This document shows, piece after piece, positions 1 through 8,119 of a stretch of 10,172 nt of DNA. Within the stretch, counting starts at the first letter, position 1. The number at the start of each line of letters is the position of its first letter. The notes under the pieces are model-generated. The model did not search any database. It was not told the DNA's origin and was given only the letters and a program-made list of their open reading frames with translations. The translations under genes and the position numbers were made by a program. This DNA is from Alphaproteobacteria bacterium (lineage in GTDB: Bacteria > Pseudomonadota > Alphaproteobacteria > UBA11222), in NCBI GenBank assembly GCA_003454415.1, contig DMKG01000257.1:3316-13487 (forward strand), written 5' to 3'.

Positions 1-1
1 C

Positions 2-3000
2 ATGGCCCCCATCATTCAGACATTTCTGCGCATGTCGCCTGACGCCAACTGGTACAATCAGGATGGCGCCATCCGCACCGTCATCGCCACGCTTTCCAGC
101 CTGATCATGCAGCCCGGTGACTTCCGGCAATGGAGCCTCGATGTCTTCCTTGGGCTGCTGGCTTATGAGTGGCTGCGGATTCTGATCTGGTTCGATCATA
201 TGGGACTTCGGGTGGCGAGCCTTGTCAACCTGTCCTTTGTTGGGGGGGACCGTTTCGATGAATGGGCGGCGCGCTTTATCGGCCATAGGGCGCGGACACG
301 CATTCTTCCCGAAGGCGTCCGCCGCTTCGCCACCTGGGCCCCCTTGCTGATTCCTTTCTTCATTCCGCGCGGGCGCGACTGGGATTACGTCTGGGCGGGC
401 GCGGAACATCTGGCCCAGAGCGGCGAAGGTCCTTCGCCCGCGATATCGCTTCTGCTTGCCGGATACGGGGGGGCGGCGATGGCCGCCATCGCCATTGGCG
501 CGTTCAGCCTGCGGGGCGCCGCCGGCAGCAGGCTGCTCGCGGGCCCGTTCAGCATACGACGGCCGCATGTCTTTACCATGAACAATGGCGTCTATTCACT
601 TGAAGGCGATGTGAGGGGGCGCAGTTTCGCCCGCGCATTCAGCCCGATCCGCAAGGGCGATGAGATCGATCTTACCCGCCGTCCGCAGGACCCGCATGAA
701 GTCAGGGGAAAATTCTTCTATATCCATGAACAGGGGCGGAACGGCGAAAGCGCGGGGCCCCTATGGTCCATCGGCGCGGCGCCAGTGGGGCTGACGGGCC
801 CGGATTACGGATTGCAGCGGCCAACGCCCGCCAGCGCCTGCTGGACCAACAGCCATGACGGGATTGAGGCGCAGGCCTTCGTGGAGCTCGCCCCGGACGC
901 GCCCATCGAGCGGTGGCGGATTCGTCTGAAAAACCACAGCCAGCGGCCGCGTATCGTACTTCTGACCAGCTATCAGGAATGGGCGTTGAATGGATTGGAT
1001 GGATATACGCGGAACACGGATTATAATTCGATTCATGTCGCCACCTGTTTCGTGCGCCCGCTTGGCGCGGTAATGGCGCGCAACCGTCTTTTACGCAGCG
1101 TCAATGGACGCTCTTCCCGTGAAATCGCGTTTCACGCCACCCATATCGACCCGGAACGGCTAGGAAATATCGCGCTTCTGGGCTATGAAGACAGCCGCGC
1201 GCATTTCATCGGCTGCGGGACGCTGCGCGCTCCGGACGCGCTCACCGGCGGGCGGCTCCGCGCGATTGACGATGAAGGCGTGCTGTACACTTTCGATCCC
1301 GCCGCAAGCCTGCAATTGCGGGTGGAGATCCCGCCGGGCGGCGAGATAGTCATTCCGTTTACGGATGGTTTTGCCACCGATGAATACGAGGCTGCGCGTT
1401 ATCTGGCGGATGAAGGAGGGCGCCCGCCCCTGGAAAAGGCGGGACTGGACGCCGTGTTCCAGCGCAAAAGGCAATTGCTTCCCCCGCATGTCCGTCAGAA
1501 ACAGGAACCCCTACCTTTCTGTTTTTCCGGCGATGGCAGGGAGCTCCGCGTTGACTGCTGCACGCGGCGGCCGCTGGCGCATGTGCTGGCCAATCCGCTT
1601 GGCTCCGGCGCAATCATCAGCAATGACGGGGCGATGTTCTCCTTCGCGGGAAATGCCCAGCAGAACGGGATCACGCCCTTCTGTCTCGACAGCGTACCCA
1701 CCCAGTCGCCCGCCCAGATCATCTACGTGCAGGATTGCGAGACGGGCGGGCTGGATTCTCCCTGCTTTGCGCCCTACCGGCGCAAGGACGCACGCCATCA
1801 CGCGGTCTATGGCGCGGGATATGCGGAATTTCACAAATCCATCCCCGGCCGCGACTATGCGCTGACGGTTTTTCTGCCCGCCGATCAGAAGGTGGAGTTG
1901 CGTCTGCTGACGATCCGCAATACTTCGGATGCGCCCCAGCGTTTGCGGATTGCATCCTATATGGAAATTGCGTTGGCCGAACTGACCAGGGACAGTCTGG
2001 ACCATCTGGAGATGGCGGCTGATGAAAGCCTGGGGGCGCTGTATTTCCGCAACCCGCGCAATGATTTTCACCAGGGATGGGCGTTCGCCGCCAGCAGCCT
2101 GAAGCTGACCGCGATGGAAACCGTCAAACAGCATTTCCTTGGGGGCGAGGGTTATGATGCTGCCTCGCCCTTCATGCTTGTGCATGGCCATGGCGACCTC
2201 TCCCAGCCGGATGATGGCCGCCGCATCGCCCTGCTGATGGGCGAGGTGGAAATTCCCGCCCATGAAGAGACCGCCATCGTCATCATGCTGGGGCAAACCG
2301 CCACCCGCGAGGAAGCCGATGCCCTGATCCGCCAATACCGGGACCCTGCCGCGGTCCCGGCGGCGCTTGCCTCCGTCAAGGCGTGGTGGCGGGAAAAACT
2401 GTCCGTCCTGCAGGTGGAAACCAGCATGCCGGAATTCGACCGCATGGTGAATCACTGGCTGCCCTATCAGGTGCTGACGGCGCGGTTGTGGGGACGGGCC
2501 GGGCCCAATCAGCGCAGCGGCGCTTATGGCTATCGCGATCAGTTGCAGGACGTTCTGCCGCTGATCTTCACCCATCCCGAAATTGCGCGCGGGCAGATTC
2601 TGCTGCATGCGGCCCAGCAGTTCCGCGAAGGCGATGTGCTGAAATGGTGGCATCAGGCGGCGGCGGGCGGCTCCGGCCTCGGCCAGCGCACCACTGCGGG
2701 CGATCCGCATCTGTGGCTGGTCTATCTCGTCAATCAGTTCGTCAGAGCCACCGGCAATGACGCCATTCTCAACGAGCAGGTGGCGTTCCTGGAAGGCGAG
2801 TCCCTGCCGCGCGGCGCGCAGCACCGGCTGATGGCGCCGCGTCCTTCCCGCGATTCGGGCACGGTTTACGATCACTGCAAACGCGCCATCGATCTGACGC
2901 TTTCCCGCATGGGCGCCAATGGCCTGCCGTTGATAGGCGCCAGTGACTGGAATGACGGTTTCGATGAAGCCGGCCTCAAGGGCCGTGGCGAGAGCGTATG

Positions 3001-3799
3001 GCTGGGCTTTTTCCTTCATGACGCGCTTCTGGGGTTTGCGGATCTTGCCGCCCGGAAAGAGGGGGCCGCCATGCGGGAACATTATCTGCGCCGGGCGGAA
3101 TCCCTGCGCCATTCGCTGGACAGGATGTGGCGCGGCGACCGCTATGTGCGGCTGATCAGCGATGCGGGGGAGGAGATGGCGATACTGGACGCTCTTTCCG
3201 CCGCCTGGCCCGTCATTTCCGGGGTGGCGGATCTTGCGCGCGGCCGCATCGCCCTGGAGGCGGCGCTGGCGAAGCTGGAGCTTGGGGATTTGATTCTGCT
3301 GCTGGACAGTCCCTTTGACAGCGCCTCCCATCCCTATCCCGGGCGGATCGCCGATTATCCCCCGGGGGTGCGTGAAAATGGCGGGCAATATTCCCATGGC
3401 GTGTCCTGGCTGGTGGATGCGCTGTCACGCCTGGCGGAGATGGCGCAATCCAGCGGCAACCCCTTGCTTGCCCAGCAATTCCGGGCGCGCGCCGCGGAAA
3501 TCTGGCTGAAGATATCGCCTCTGGATAATCTGTCGCCGGGGCGGTGGGAAATCTATGGTCTGGCGCCGCATCAGCAGCCGGCGGACGTGTATTATGGTGA
3601 AGGTTATGAAGGGCGCGGCGGCTGGAGCTGGTATTCCGGCGCGGCCGCGCGCATGATGTACGCCGCCTATTCCCTGCTCGGCATTCGCATGCAGGATGGG
3701 CGGATCACCCTGGAGAATGCGCCCGCGGCTCCCGCAGGTCCCCTACATCTGCGCAGGGTATTCTATCGCGGCAGGGAGATCACTCCGGGTAAGCCGTGA
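2..3799 (+). CDS. ndvB: Cyclic beta-1,2-glucan synthetase, C-terminal part (5'-truncated by window edge)
   Basis: This is the C-terminal 1265 residues of a ChvB/NdvB/Cgs-type protein, an inner-membrane enzyme that makes periplasmic cyclic beta-1,2-glucans. Full members are about 2800 residues, so the N-terminal half with the GT84 glucosyltransferase is missing. The ATG at base 2 is probably internal. Visible parts, numbered from that ATG: a family-typical block with NLSFVGGDRFDE (76-87) and ATWAPLLIPFFIPRG (110-124); a hydrophobic segment at about 148-170, probably membrane; two similar beta-sandwich carbohydrate-binding regions (about 185-470 and 510-770); and a GH94 phosphorylase-type (alpha/alpha)6 domain (about 800-1240). 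GH94 landmarks are SGAYGYRDQLQD (839-850), the DWNDG motif (982-986, D985 the expected general acid), ENGGQYSHG (1125-1133) and GGWSWYSGAA (1206-1215). In the Brucella enzyme this domain trims chains by phosphorolysis and sets ring size. The gene ends with TGA and runs convergent to the Usp-like gene. No frameshift is seen. Confidence 0.93.
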   Translation: MAPIIQTFLRMSPDANWYNQDGAIRTVIATLSSLIMQPGDFRQWSLDVFLGLLAYEWLRILIWFDHMGLRVASLVNLSFVGGDRFDEWAARFIGHRARTRILPEGVRRFATWAPLLIPFFIPRGRDWDYVWAGAEHLAQSGEGPSPAISLLLAGYGGAAMAAIAIGAFSLRGAAGSRLLAGPFSIRRPHVFTMNNGVYSLEGDVRGRSFARAFSPIRKGDEIDLTRRPQDPHEVRGKFFYIHEQGRNGESAGPLWSIGAAPVGLTGPDYGLQRPTPASACWTNSHDGIEAQAFVELAPDAPIERWRIRLKNHSQRPRIVLLTSYQEWALNGLDGYTRNTDYNSIHVATCFVRPLGAVMARNRLLRSVNGRSSREIAFHATHIDPERLGNIALLGYEDSRAHFIGCGTLRAPDALTGGRLRAIDDEGVLYTFDPAASLQLRVEIPPGGEIVIPFTDGFATDEYEAARYLADEGGRPPLEKAGLDAVFQRKRQLLPPHVRQKQEPLPFCFSGDGRELRVDCCTRRPLAHVLANPLGSGAIISNDGAMFSFAGNAQQNGITPFCLDSVPTQSPAQIIYVQDCETGGLDSPCFAPYRRKDARHHAVYGAGYAEFHKSIPGRDYALTVFLPADQKVELRLLTIRNTSDAPQRLRIASYMEIALAELTRDSLDHLEMAADESLGALYFRNPRNDFHQGWAFAASSLKLTAMETVKQHFLGGEGYDAASPFMLVHGHGDLSQPDDGRRIALLMGEVEIPAHEETAIVIMLGQTATREEADALIRQYRDPAAVPAALASVKAWWREKLSVLQVETSMPEFDRMVNHWLPYQVLTARLWGRAGPNQRSGAYGYRDQLQDVLPLIFTHPEIARGQILLHAAQQFREGDVLKWWHQAAAGGSGLGQRTTAGDPHLWLVYLVNQFVRATGNDAILNEQVAFLEGESLPRGAQHRLMAPRPSRDSGTVYDHCKRAIDLTLSRMGANGLPLIGASDWNDGFDEAGLKGRGESVWLGFFLHDALLGFADLAARKEGAAMREHYLRRAESLRHSLDRMWRGDRYVRLISDAGEEMAILDALSAAWPVISGVADLARGRIALEAALAKLELGDLILLLDSPFDSASHPYPGRIADYPPGVRENGGQYSHGVSWLVDALSRLAEMAQSSGNPLLAQQFRARAAEIWLKISPLDNLSPGRWEIYGLAPHQQPADVYYGEGYEGRGGWSWYSGAAARMMYAAYSLLGIRMQDGRITLENAPAAPAGPLHLRRVFYRGREITPGKP

Positions 3800-3816
3800 C
3801 GGGACGCGATGGCCTT

Positions 3817-3839
3817 CCGGCAGCGCCGGCGATGCCGGT
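3817..3839 (+). terminator. Weak GC-rich hairpin just after the glucan synthetase gene
   Basis: Eighteen bases past the glucan synthetase stop codon, CCGGC-AGC-GCCGG (3817-3829) overlaps an alternative hairpin GCCGGC-GAT-GCCGGT (3825-3839). Either could form in the mRNA 3' end. No T-run follows, so this is at best a weak or Rho-assisted terminator or an mRNA-end stabiliser. Confidence 0.25.
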
Positions 3840-3854
3840 ATGCATGCGGAACAC

Positions 3855-3872
3855 GGGCGGCGGGCGGGCGGG
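3855..3872 (+). other. G-quadruplex-type motif in the convergent intergenic gap
   Basis: Four GGG runs sit at 3855-3857, 3862-3864, 3866-3868 and 3870-3872, with loops of 4, 1 and 1 bases, which fits the canonical G3+N1-7 pattern. The motif lies on the + strand, 55 bases after the glucan synthetase stop and 21 bases past the stop of the convergent Usp-like gene. It could fold in the 3' end of the glucan synthetase mRNA, or in DNA where the two transcripts collide. Folding and function are inferred. Confidence 0.5.
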
Positions 3873-3893
3873 CTTTCAGGCGGAAGTCCTGTT

Positions 3894-4592
3894 CTAGACG
3901 GGGGCGATCAGCACCGGGCAGCGTACGGCATCGGTGAAACGCTCGACCGCTTTATCGTCGCTGCTTTCGAACATGTCTGCGGGGGCGATCACCAGCCCGG
4001 GGCGTAATTCACTCAGTTTGGCCAGCGGCGTATCCATGGGCGCGGCGATGAAGGTCTTCTGCAGGACTTGCGCGATCTGGCGCGCCAGATTCTCAAGCCC
4101 GTCCCCGCCAGCCGCGGCTGGCGTCATCAGCATTACGGGCCCATCTATGGCGAGAACCGTCTGCCTGCCGCCCGGCCATGGCAAATCCGTCTGGCGCAAC
4201 AGGATCAGATCGCCGGCCTCGGCCTGCGCCATCAGAGCGCGAAGCAAATGTCCGTGTACGGTGCGGAAACTGCACTGCCTGTGCGCACGCAGGGCCAATT
4301 GCCGCAGCCGCCTTTGCATTAATTCAGCGGTGGCGCGCAATTCCAGTTCGATGGCGGCAGGGTCCAGATTGCGGGTCTGCCTGCTGGCGCGCAGAATTTC
4401 CGTGGTGAAAGGAAGCCGCGCCATGTCCAGCAGATCCTGATCCATGACGAAGACGCCGGCAAGTTCGGTTTGCACGGCTTCCGCCAGCTTCGCCGCCAGA
4501 TCCAGCGCCGTGCGGCTTTCAATCTGGTGATTGAAGCCAACCAGCAGCCGCCGATAGCCGGATTTCTGGGGCGGATCCGGGGGATTGCTCAT
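3894..4592 (-). CDS. Universal stress protein-like protein coupled to Lon-like protease
   Basis: A 232-residue cytoplasmic protein with no signal peptide or membrane segment. The N-terminal part reads like a Usp alpha/beta fold: first strand RRLLVGFN (14-21), second strand ELAGVFVMD (43-51), TVHGHLLRALMAQA (111-124), then the strand GDLILL (127-132) and GPVMLMTPA (151-159). The C-terminal 50 residues repeat the end of such a fold (GLVIAPADMF 199-208, then CPVLIAPV 225-232), so it may be one and a half Usp units. The Gly-rich ATP-binding signature of MJ0577-type Usp (G-x2-G-x9-G-S/T) is absent where expected, and ATP binding is therefore doubtful. Its ATG overlaps the TGA of the upstream Lon-like gene as ATGA (4589-4592), indicating one transcript and translational coupling. 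The exact role is unknown; a stress or adaptor function linked to the protease is inferred from position alone. Confidence 0.75.
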   Translation of the reverse strand: MSNPPDPPQKSGYRRLLVGFNHQIESRTALDLAAKLAEAVQTELAGVFVMDQDLLDMARLPFTTEILRASRQTRNLDPAAIELELRATAELMQRRLRQLALRAHRQCSFRTVHGHLLRALMAQAEAGDLILLRQTDLPWPGGRQTVLAIDGPVMLMTPAAAGGDGLENLARQIAQVLQKTFIAAPMDTPLAKLSELRPGLVIAPADMFESSDDKAVERFTDAVRCPVLIAPV

Positions 4593-7111
4593 AGCCGCGC
4601 CCTGCTTTCGCCATTGCCGGATTGGCCGCCATCCGCCTGCTTGCGCGCTTCTGCGAACGCCCGCAATCTGGCCTCCACACGGGCGTTGACGCTTCCCTCC
4701 GGAAATTTGCCGTCAGCCTGCCGCTCCCCTGCGGGAAGGCCGGTCAGTATTTCTATGCCGCGGTCGATGGTGTCGACGGCATGAATATGAAAACGTCCCT
4801 CATAAACGGCCGTCACCACATCGGCGCGCAGCATCAGATGTTTGACATTGGCGCTGGGAATAAGCACGCCCTGGCGGCCCGTCAGACCGCGTTTTGCGCA
4901 GACATCGAAAAACCCCTCGATCTTTTCGTTTACGCCGCCAATGGCCTGAACTTCGCCATGCTGGTTGACGGATCCGGTAACCGCAAAGGACTGATTGATG
5001 GGAATTTTCGCGATCGCTGACAGCAGGCAATACAGTTCTGCGGAAGAGGCGCTATCTCCATCAATCCCGCCATAGGATTGCTCGAACACAAGGCTGGCCG
5101 TCAACGCCAGCGGGTGTTCCGTGCCGAAGCGCTCACGCAGGAAACCGGACAGAATCAGCACCCCCTTGGAGTGCAGCGGCCCGCCCAGCTCCACTTCGCG
5201 TTCAATATCCAGCACCCGCCCCGCCCCAATGCCGATACGGGCCGAAATTCTGGATGGCCTGCCGAAAGTCAGTTCGCCGATACTGAGTACGCTGAGCCCG
5301 TTGATCTGGCCGATATGCGCGCCGTCCGTCTCGATCAGCACGATATCGCGGGTGATGGCCTCAAGGCTCCTGTCGCGCAGCCGCCCGATCCGTTCCTCTC
5401 GCAGGTTTACGGCCTGCTGCACATGCCCGGCGGAGATGAGGTCTGCGCCGTCTTTTCCGGCCCAATAATCCGCTTCGCGTAAAAGATCGCTGATCTTGCC
5501 GTTGTGCAGGGATAGCTTTTCCGCATCCCCGGCCAGGCGGGCCACCTGTTCGATCATCCGCCCAGCTCCCGTGGGGTCCAGATGGCGCAGGCCGAGGGCG
5601 CGGCAGATGGCCGCGAACTGACGGCTGAACGCGGCCTCGGATTCCGGCGTCCAGTCCACCACATCCTCCATTTCCGCCACCGCCTTGAACAGATTCTGAA
5701 ACTCCGGATCGTGCGCGGACAGCAGATAGTAGATTATGGCTTCGCCGAAAAGCACGACCTTGGTGCGCAGCGGTATCGGCTCCGCCTCCAACGAAATCGT
5801 GCTGACCATGGATAAAAGATCGGCGGGGGATTCGATGCGCACCTCACGGCCCCACAATGCGCGCTTCAGAGTGTCCCAGGCAAAGGGCTGGCTTAAAAGC
5901 GCCCGCGCGTCGATCAGAAGATAGCCCCCATTCGCCTGATGCAGCGCGCCCGCCTTTATCAGCATGAAATTGGTGAGCAGGGCGCCCATCTGAGCGATAT
6001 GCTCCACCCGTCCCACCAGTTGCTGCACGGTGGGCTTGGCCTCATAGTAGACTGGCGCGCCCTGAAGCCCGGAATTATCGACAATCAGATTCGTTTCATA
6101 ACGCTGGAATGGATTGCCCAGCAGGGCCTGTGCTAGTCCATCTCCTGGCCCTGCTCCCCCTGCTCCTGTCCCCGCCTGACCCCCGCCGGGAAGCTCCGAC
6201 GCTTCCTGCATCTCATGGGATTGGGTGAAGATCTGAACATTATTGATGATATCCGCCTGCATCAGATCGAGATATTCCCGCACCTCTGGAATTCCGTCAA
6301 AGGCGGCGCGCGCCTCGTCAATGATTTCGCGCACGGCGAAATTGGCGAATTCCCGGTTAAGCTCCCGCAGCGCCTGACGCCGTTCCTTTTCAACCCGGGG
6401 CATGCTTTCGAAAGTCTGAACGATCTCTTTCTGAAGTTCCTGAATATCGCTCTCGATCTGTTGGCGCTCATTTTCCGGCAATGCCTGAAAGGCTTCCGGC
6501 TTGATAAGCTCTCCGCCCCGCGCAGGCAACAGGGTGATGCCGGCGGGCGTTCGCACCACGCGAATGGATTTCTCCGCGGCGCGCCTGTCCAGAACGGCGA
6601 ATGCGGACTCCTGGCTTTCGCGGACTTTCTCATCGATGGCGTGACGGCGCACCCGGTATTCCTCGCTTTCGAAAATCGCCGGAATGGCGGTGCGCAATTC
6701 CTCCAGCATATGCATTTGCGCATTGTGAAAGCGCACGCCCTCGCCGGCCGGCAGCGCAATCGCATTCGGCTTGTGCGGTTCGGCGAAATTGTAAACATAG
6801 ATCCAGTCGCTGGGGGGCGGTAGTTTTGCGGCGCGCCGCTCCAGGATCTGGCGCACCAGATTCCGCTTGCCCGCGCCGGGCGCGCCGAAAACAAAAAGAT
6901 TATACCCTTCACGTGAAATATCCGCGCCGAACTCAATGGCGTTGATGGCGCGCTCCTGTCCCCATGCGTGCTCGGGGTCGGCAAGCTCGGCCGTGCTGGC
7001 GAAAGAAAGGCAGCCCGCCTCGCAATGGCGGCGCAATTCCTCCGCGCGCAAGGCGCCTACGCGTTTTACATGCTTTACATTACGGTCTGTCATCCGTGCA
7101 TTATTCCCCAT
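4589..7111 (-). CDS. Lon-like protease with degenerate AAA motifs (COG1067/LonC-type)
   Basis: An 840-residue soluble protein with the architecture of COG1067 (E. coli YcbZ-like, LonC-like): an N-terminal AAA-like region interrupted by a long helical insertion (about 130-300), the rest of the AAA region with NGGYLLIDARALL (394-406), a helical lid, and a C-terminal Lon protease domain (about 580-780). The protease Ser-Lys dyad is intact: S687 in GDSASS and K730 in VNEKIEG, 43 residues apart as in E. coli Lon (S679/K722). The ATPase motifs are degenerate. The P-loop reads GAPGAGKR (76-83) with Arg after the Lys in place of Ser/Thr, and the Walker B region has DA (401-402) rather than DE. ATP-independent or weakly ATP-dependent proteolysis is therefore likely, by analogy with LonC. 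A Gly/Ala-rich linker lies at 309-325. The alternative start M7 (base 7093) has a better Shine-Dalgarno, TGGGGAA, 10 bases upstream. The gene is co-transcribed with the Usp-like gene. Confidence 0.88.
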   Translation of the reverse strand: MGNNARMTDRNVKHVKRVGALRAEELRRHCEAGCLSFASTAELADPEHAWGQERAINAIEFGADISREGYNLFVFGAPGAGKRNLVRQILERRAAKLPPPSDWIYVYNFAEPHKPNAIALPAGEGVRFHNAQMHMLEELRTAIPAIFESEEYRVRRHAIDEKVRESQESAFAVLDRRAAEKSIRVVRTPAGITLLPARGGELIKPEAFQALPENERQQIESDIQELQKEIVQTFESMPRVEKERRQALRELNREFANFAVREIIDEARAAFDGIPEVREYLDLMQADIINNVQIFTQSHEMQEASELPGGGQAGTGAGGAGPGDGLAQALLGNPFQRYETNLIVDNSGLQGAPVYYEAKPTVQQLVGRVEHIAQMGALLTNFMLIKAGALHQANGGYLLIDARALLSQPFAWDTLKRALWGREVRIESPADLLSMVSTISLEAEPIPLRTKVVLFGEAIIYYLLSAHDPEFQNLFKAVAEMEDVVDWTPESEAAFSRQFAAICRALGLRHLDPTGAGRMIEQVARLAGDAEKLSLHNGKISDLLREADYWAGKDGADLISAGHVQQAVNLREERIGRLRDRSLEAITRDIVLIETDGAHIGQINGLSVLSIGELTFGRPSRISARIGIGAGRVLDIEREVELGGPLHSKGVLILSGFLRERFGTEHPLALTASLVFEQSYGGIDGDSASSAELYCLLSAIAKIPINQSFAVTGSVNQHGEVQAIGGVNEKIEGFFDVCAKRGLTGRQGVLIPSANVKHLMLRADVVTAVYEGRFHIHAVDTIDRGIEILTGLPAGERQADGKFPEGSVNARVEARLRAFAEARKQADGGQSGNGESRARL

Positions 7112-7234
7112 TCATCCGGGCAGACGCTATGATCTGGATCAATCGGGTTATTCTGGCCAAGCCAGAGGTAGAAATCAATTTTATAGTGTAAGATGTAAAG
7201 GCCGCCATCTGGCGTCTGATAGACGGAGAAAGAC
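7112..7234. promoter_or_regulatory. Divergent promoter region with a 15-bp palindrome (7152-7166)
   Basis: This 123-bp spacer must hold the promoters of the leftward Lon-like/Usp-like unit and the rightward hydrolase gene. It contains the perfect inverted repeat TCTGGC-CAA-GCCAGA (7152-7166), a plausible dimer binding site, and an AT-rich patch with TATAGT (7182-7187, +) that could be a -10 box for the hydrolase. I could not find a convincing -35 box for it. On the minus strand TTGATT followed by AATA-like bases flanks the palindrome, a weak candidate promoter for the protease. No clear sigma-32 heat-shock promoter was seen. Confidence 0.4.
7203..7228 (+). promoter_or_regulatory. 5' leader hairpins abutting the hydrolase ribosome binding site
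   Basis: CGTCT-GAT-AGACG (7213-7225) is a perfect 5-bp stem with a 3-base loop. Its last G is the first base of the GGAG Shine-Dalgarno (7225-7228) for the TTG start at 7235. It overlaps another dyad just upstream, CGCCA-TC-TGGCG (7203-7214), so the two cannot form fully together. The arrangement could modulate translation; this is inferred from position only. Confidence 0.3.
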
Positions 7235-8119
7235 TTGCCGGAGATAAACACGGAATTCGTGGAGGCCAATGGCCTCCGGTTCGAAGTGCACATGTGCGGT
7301 CAGGGCGAAAGACTTGCGCTCTGTCTGCACGGGTTTCCCGAACACGCTTTTTCCTGGCGGGCCCAGCTGCCCCTGCTGGCCGAACTGGGCTATCGCGCCT
7401 GGGCCCCCAATCTGCGCGGCTATGGCGAGACCTCAAAGCCGGAAGGCGTTGCGCATTACGCCATGGGAAACCTGCTTGACGATGTGGCGGGGCTGATCGA
7501 TGCGTCCGGGGTGCAGGAGGTGGTTCTGATCGGTCATGACTGGGGTGGCGTCATCGCATGGGAATTCGCGCGCAGAAAAATCCGTCATCTGACGAAACTG
7601 GTGATCATGAACGCGCCGCACCCCACGCTTTTCGCCCGTGGAATCAGAAGCGCGGCGCAGTTGCGCCGTTCCTGGTATGTGTTTTTCTTTCAATTGCCCT
7701 GGCTGCCGGAATGGGTGTTCGGCCGGAACGGCGCGCGCGCCATAGCCGCGGCCTTTCGCGGCATGGCGGTCGACAAGTCCCGTTTTCCGGAAGAAGTGCT
7801 TGCGGTTTACCGGCGCAACGCGCTGCGCCCTGGCGCGCTGCGGGCGATGATCAATTATTACCGGGCCGCCTTCCGCAAGCCCTCAAGGGCAGTGGCGAGG
7901 GGCGTCATCTCAACCCCTACACTGGTGATCTGGGGAGAAGAGGACGCGGCGCTTGGCAAGGAGCTGAACAACGGTCTCGAAGAACTGGTCAGCACCTGCT
8001 GCCTGCGCTATCTGCCCGGGGTTTCCCATTGGGTGCAGCAGGAAGCGCCGGAAAAAGTGAACGCCATTCTTTCTGCGTGGCTGCGGGACGAAACCCCGCC
8101 CGACTTCGCTTCCGAATAA
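7235..8119 (+). CDS. Alpha/beta hydrolase, probable epoxide hydrolase
   Basis: A 294-residue alpha/beta hydrolase of the Asp-nucleophile group, which covers epoxide hydrolases and haloalkane/haloacetate dehalogenases. Visible residues: oxyanion motif HGFP (32-35), RGYGETSKP (61-69), nucleophile D102 in GHDWGG, charge-relay acid D237 in WGEED, and catalytic H265 in GVSHW. The cap contains SWYVFFFQLPWLPEW (146-160) and INYY (206-209). Y148 and Y208 or Y209 match the two cap tyrosines that activate the epoxide oxygen, so epoxide hydrolase is favoured over dehalogenase; the natural substrate cannot be read. No signal peptide is present, so it is cytoplasmic. The TTG start has GGAG 6 bases upstream and gives the usual family N terminus. 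An in-frame GTG at 7259 is the alternative but has poorer spacing to a ribosome binding site. The gene is probably transcribed alone, with its own terminator downstream. Confidence 0.88.
   Translation: MPEINTEFVEANGLRFEVHMCGQGERLALCLHGFPEHAFSWRAQLPLLAELGYRAWAPNLRGYGETSKPEGVAHYAMGNLLDDVAGLIDASGVQEVVLIGHDWGGVIAWEFARRKIRHLTKLVIMNAPHPTLFARGIRSAAQLRRSWYVFFFQLPWLPEWVFGRNGARAIAAAFRGMAVDKSRFPEEVLAVYRRNALRPGALRAMINYYRAAFRKPSRAVARGVISTPTLVIWGEEDAALGKELNNGLEELVSTCCLRYLPGVSHWVQQEAPEKVNAILSAWLRDETPPDFASE

Noticed and set aside
1511..3397. A 628-codon open frame antisense to the glucan synthetase gene
   Set aside because: Its codons are exact reverse complements of the sense codons. It stays open because the GC-rich sense gene avoids TTA, CTA and TCA codons. 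The peptide shows no recognisable domain, and the sense strand has clear GH94 motifs.
6215..6823. A 202-codon open frame antisense to the Lon-like gene
   Set aside because: In register with the sense codons, with no recognisable motifs; the sense frame is a conserved protease.
7064..7080. Tandem TTTACAT repeat, with a third copy in inverted orientation near 7192-7199
   Set aside because: The pair lies inside the start of the Lon-like coding region and encodes the repeated Val-Lys-His-Val-Lys peptide, so it needs no regulatory explanation.
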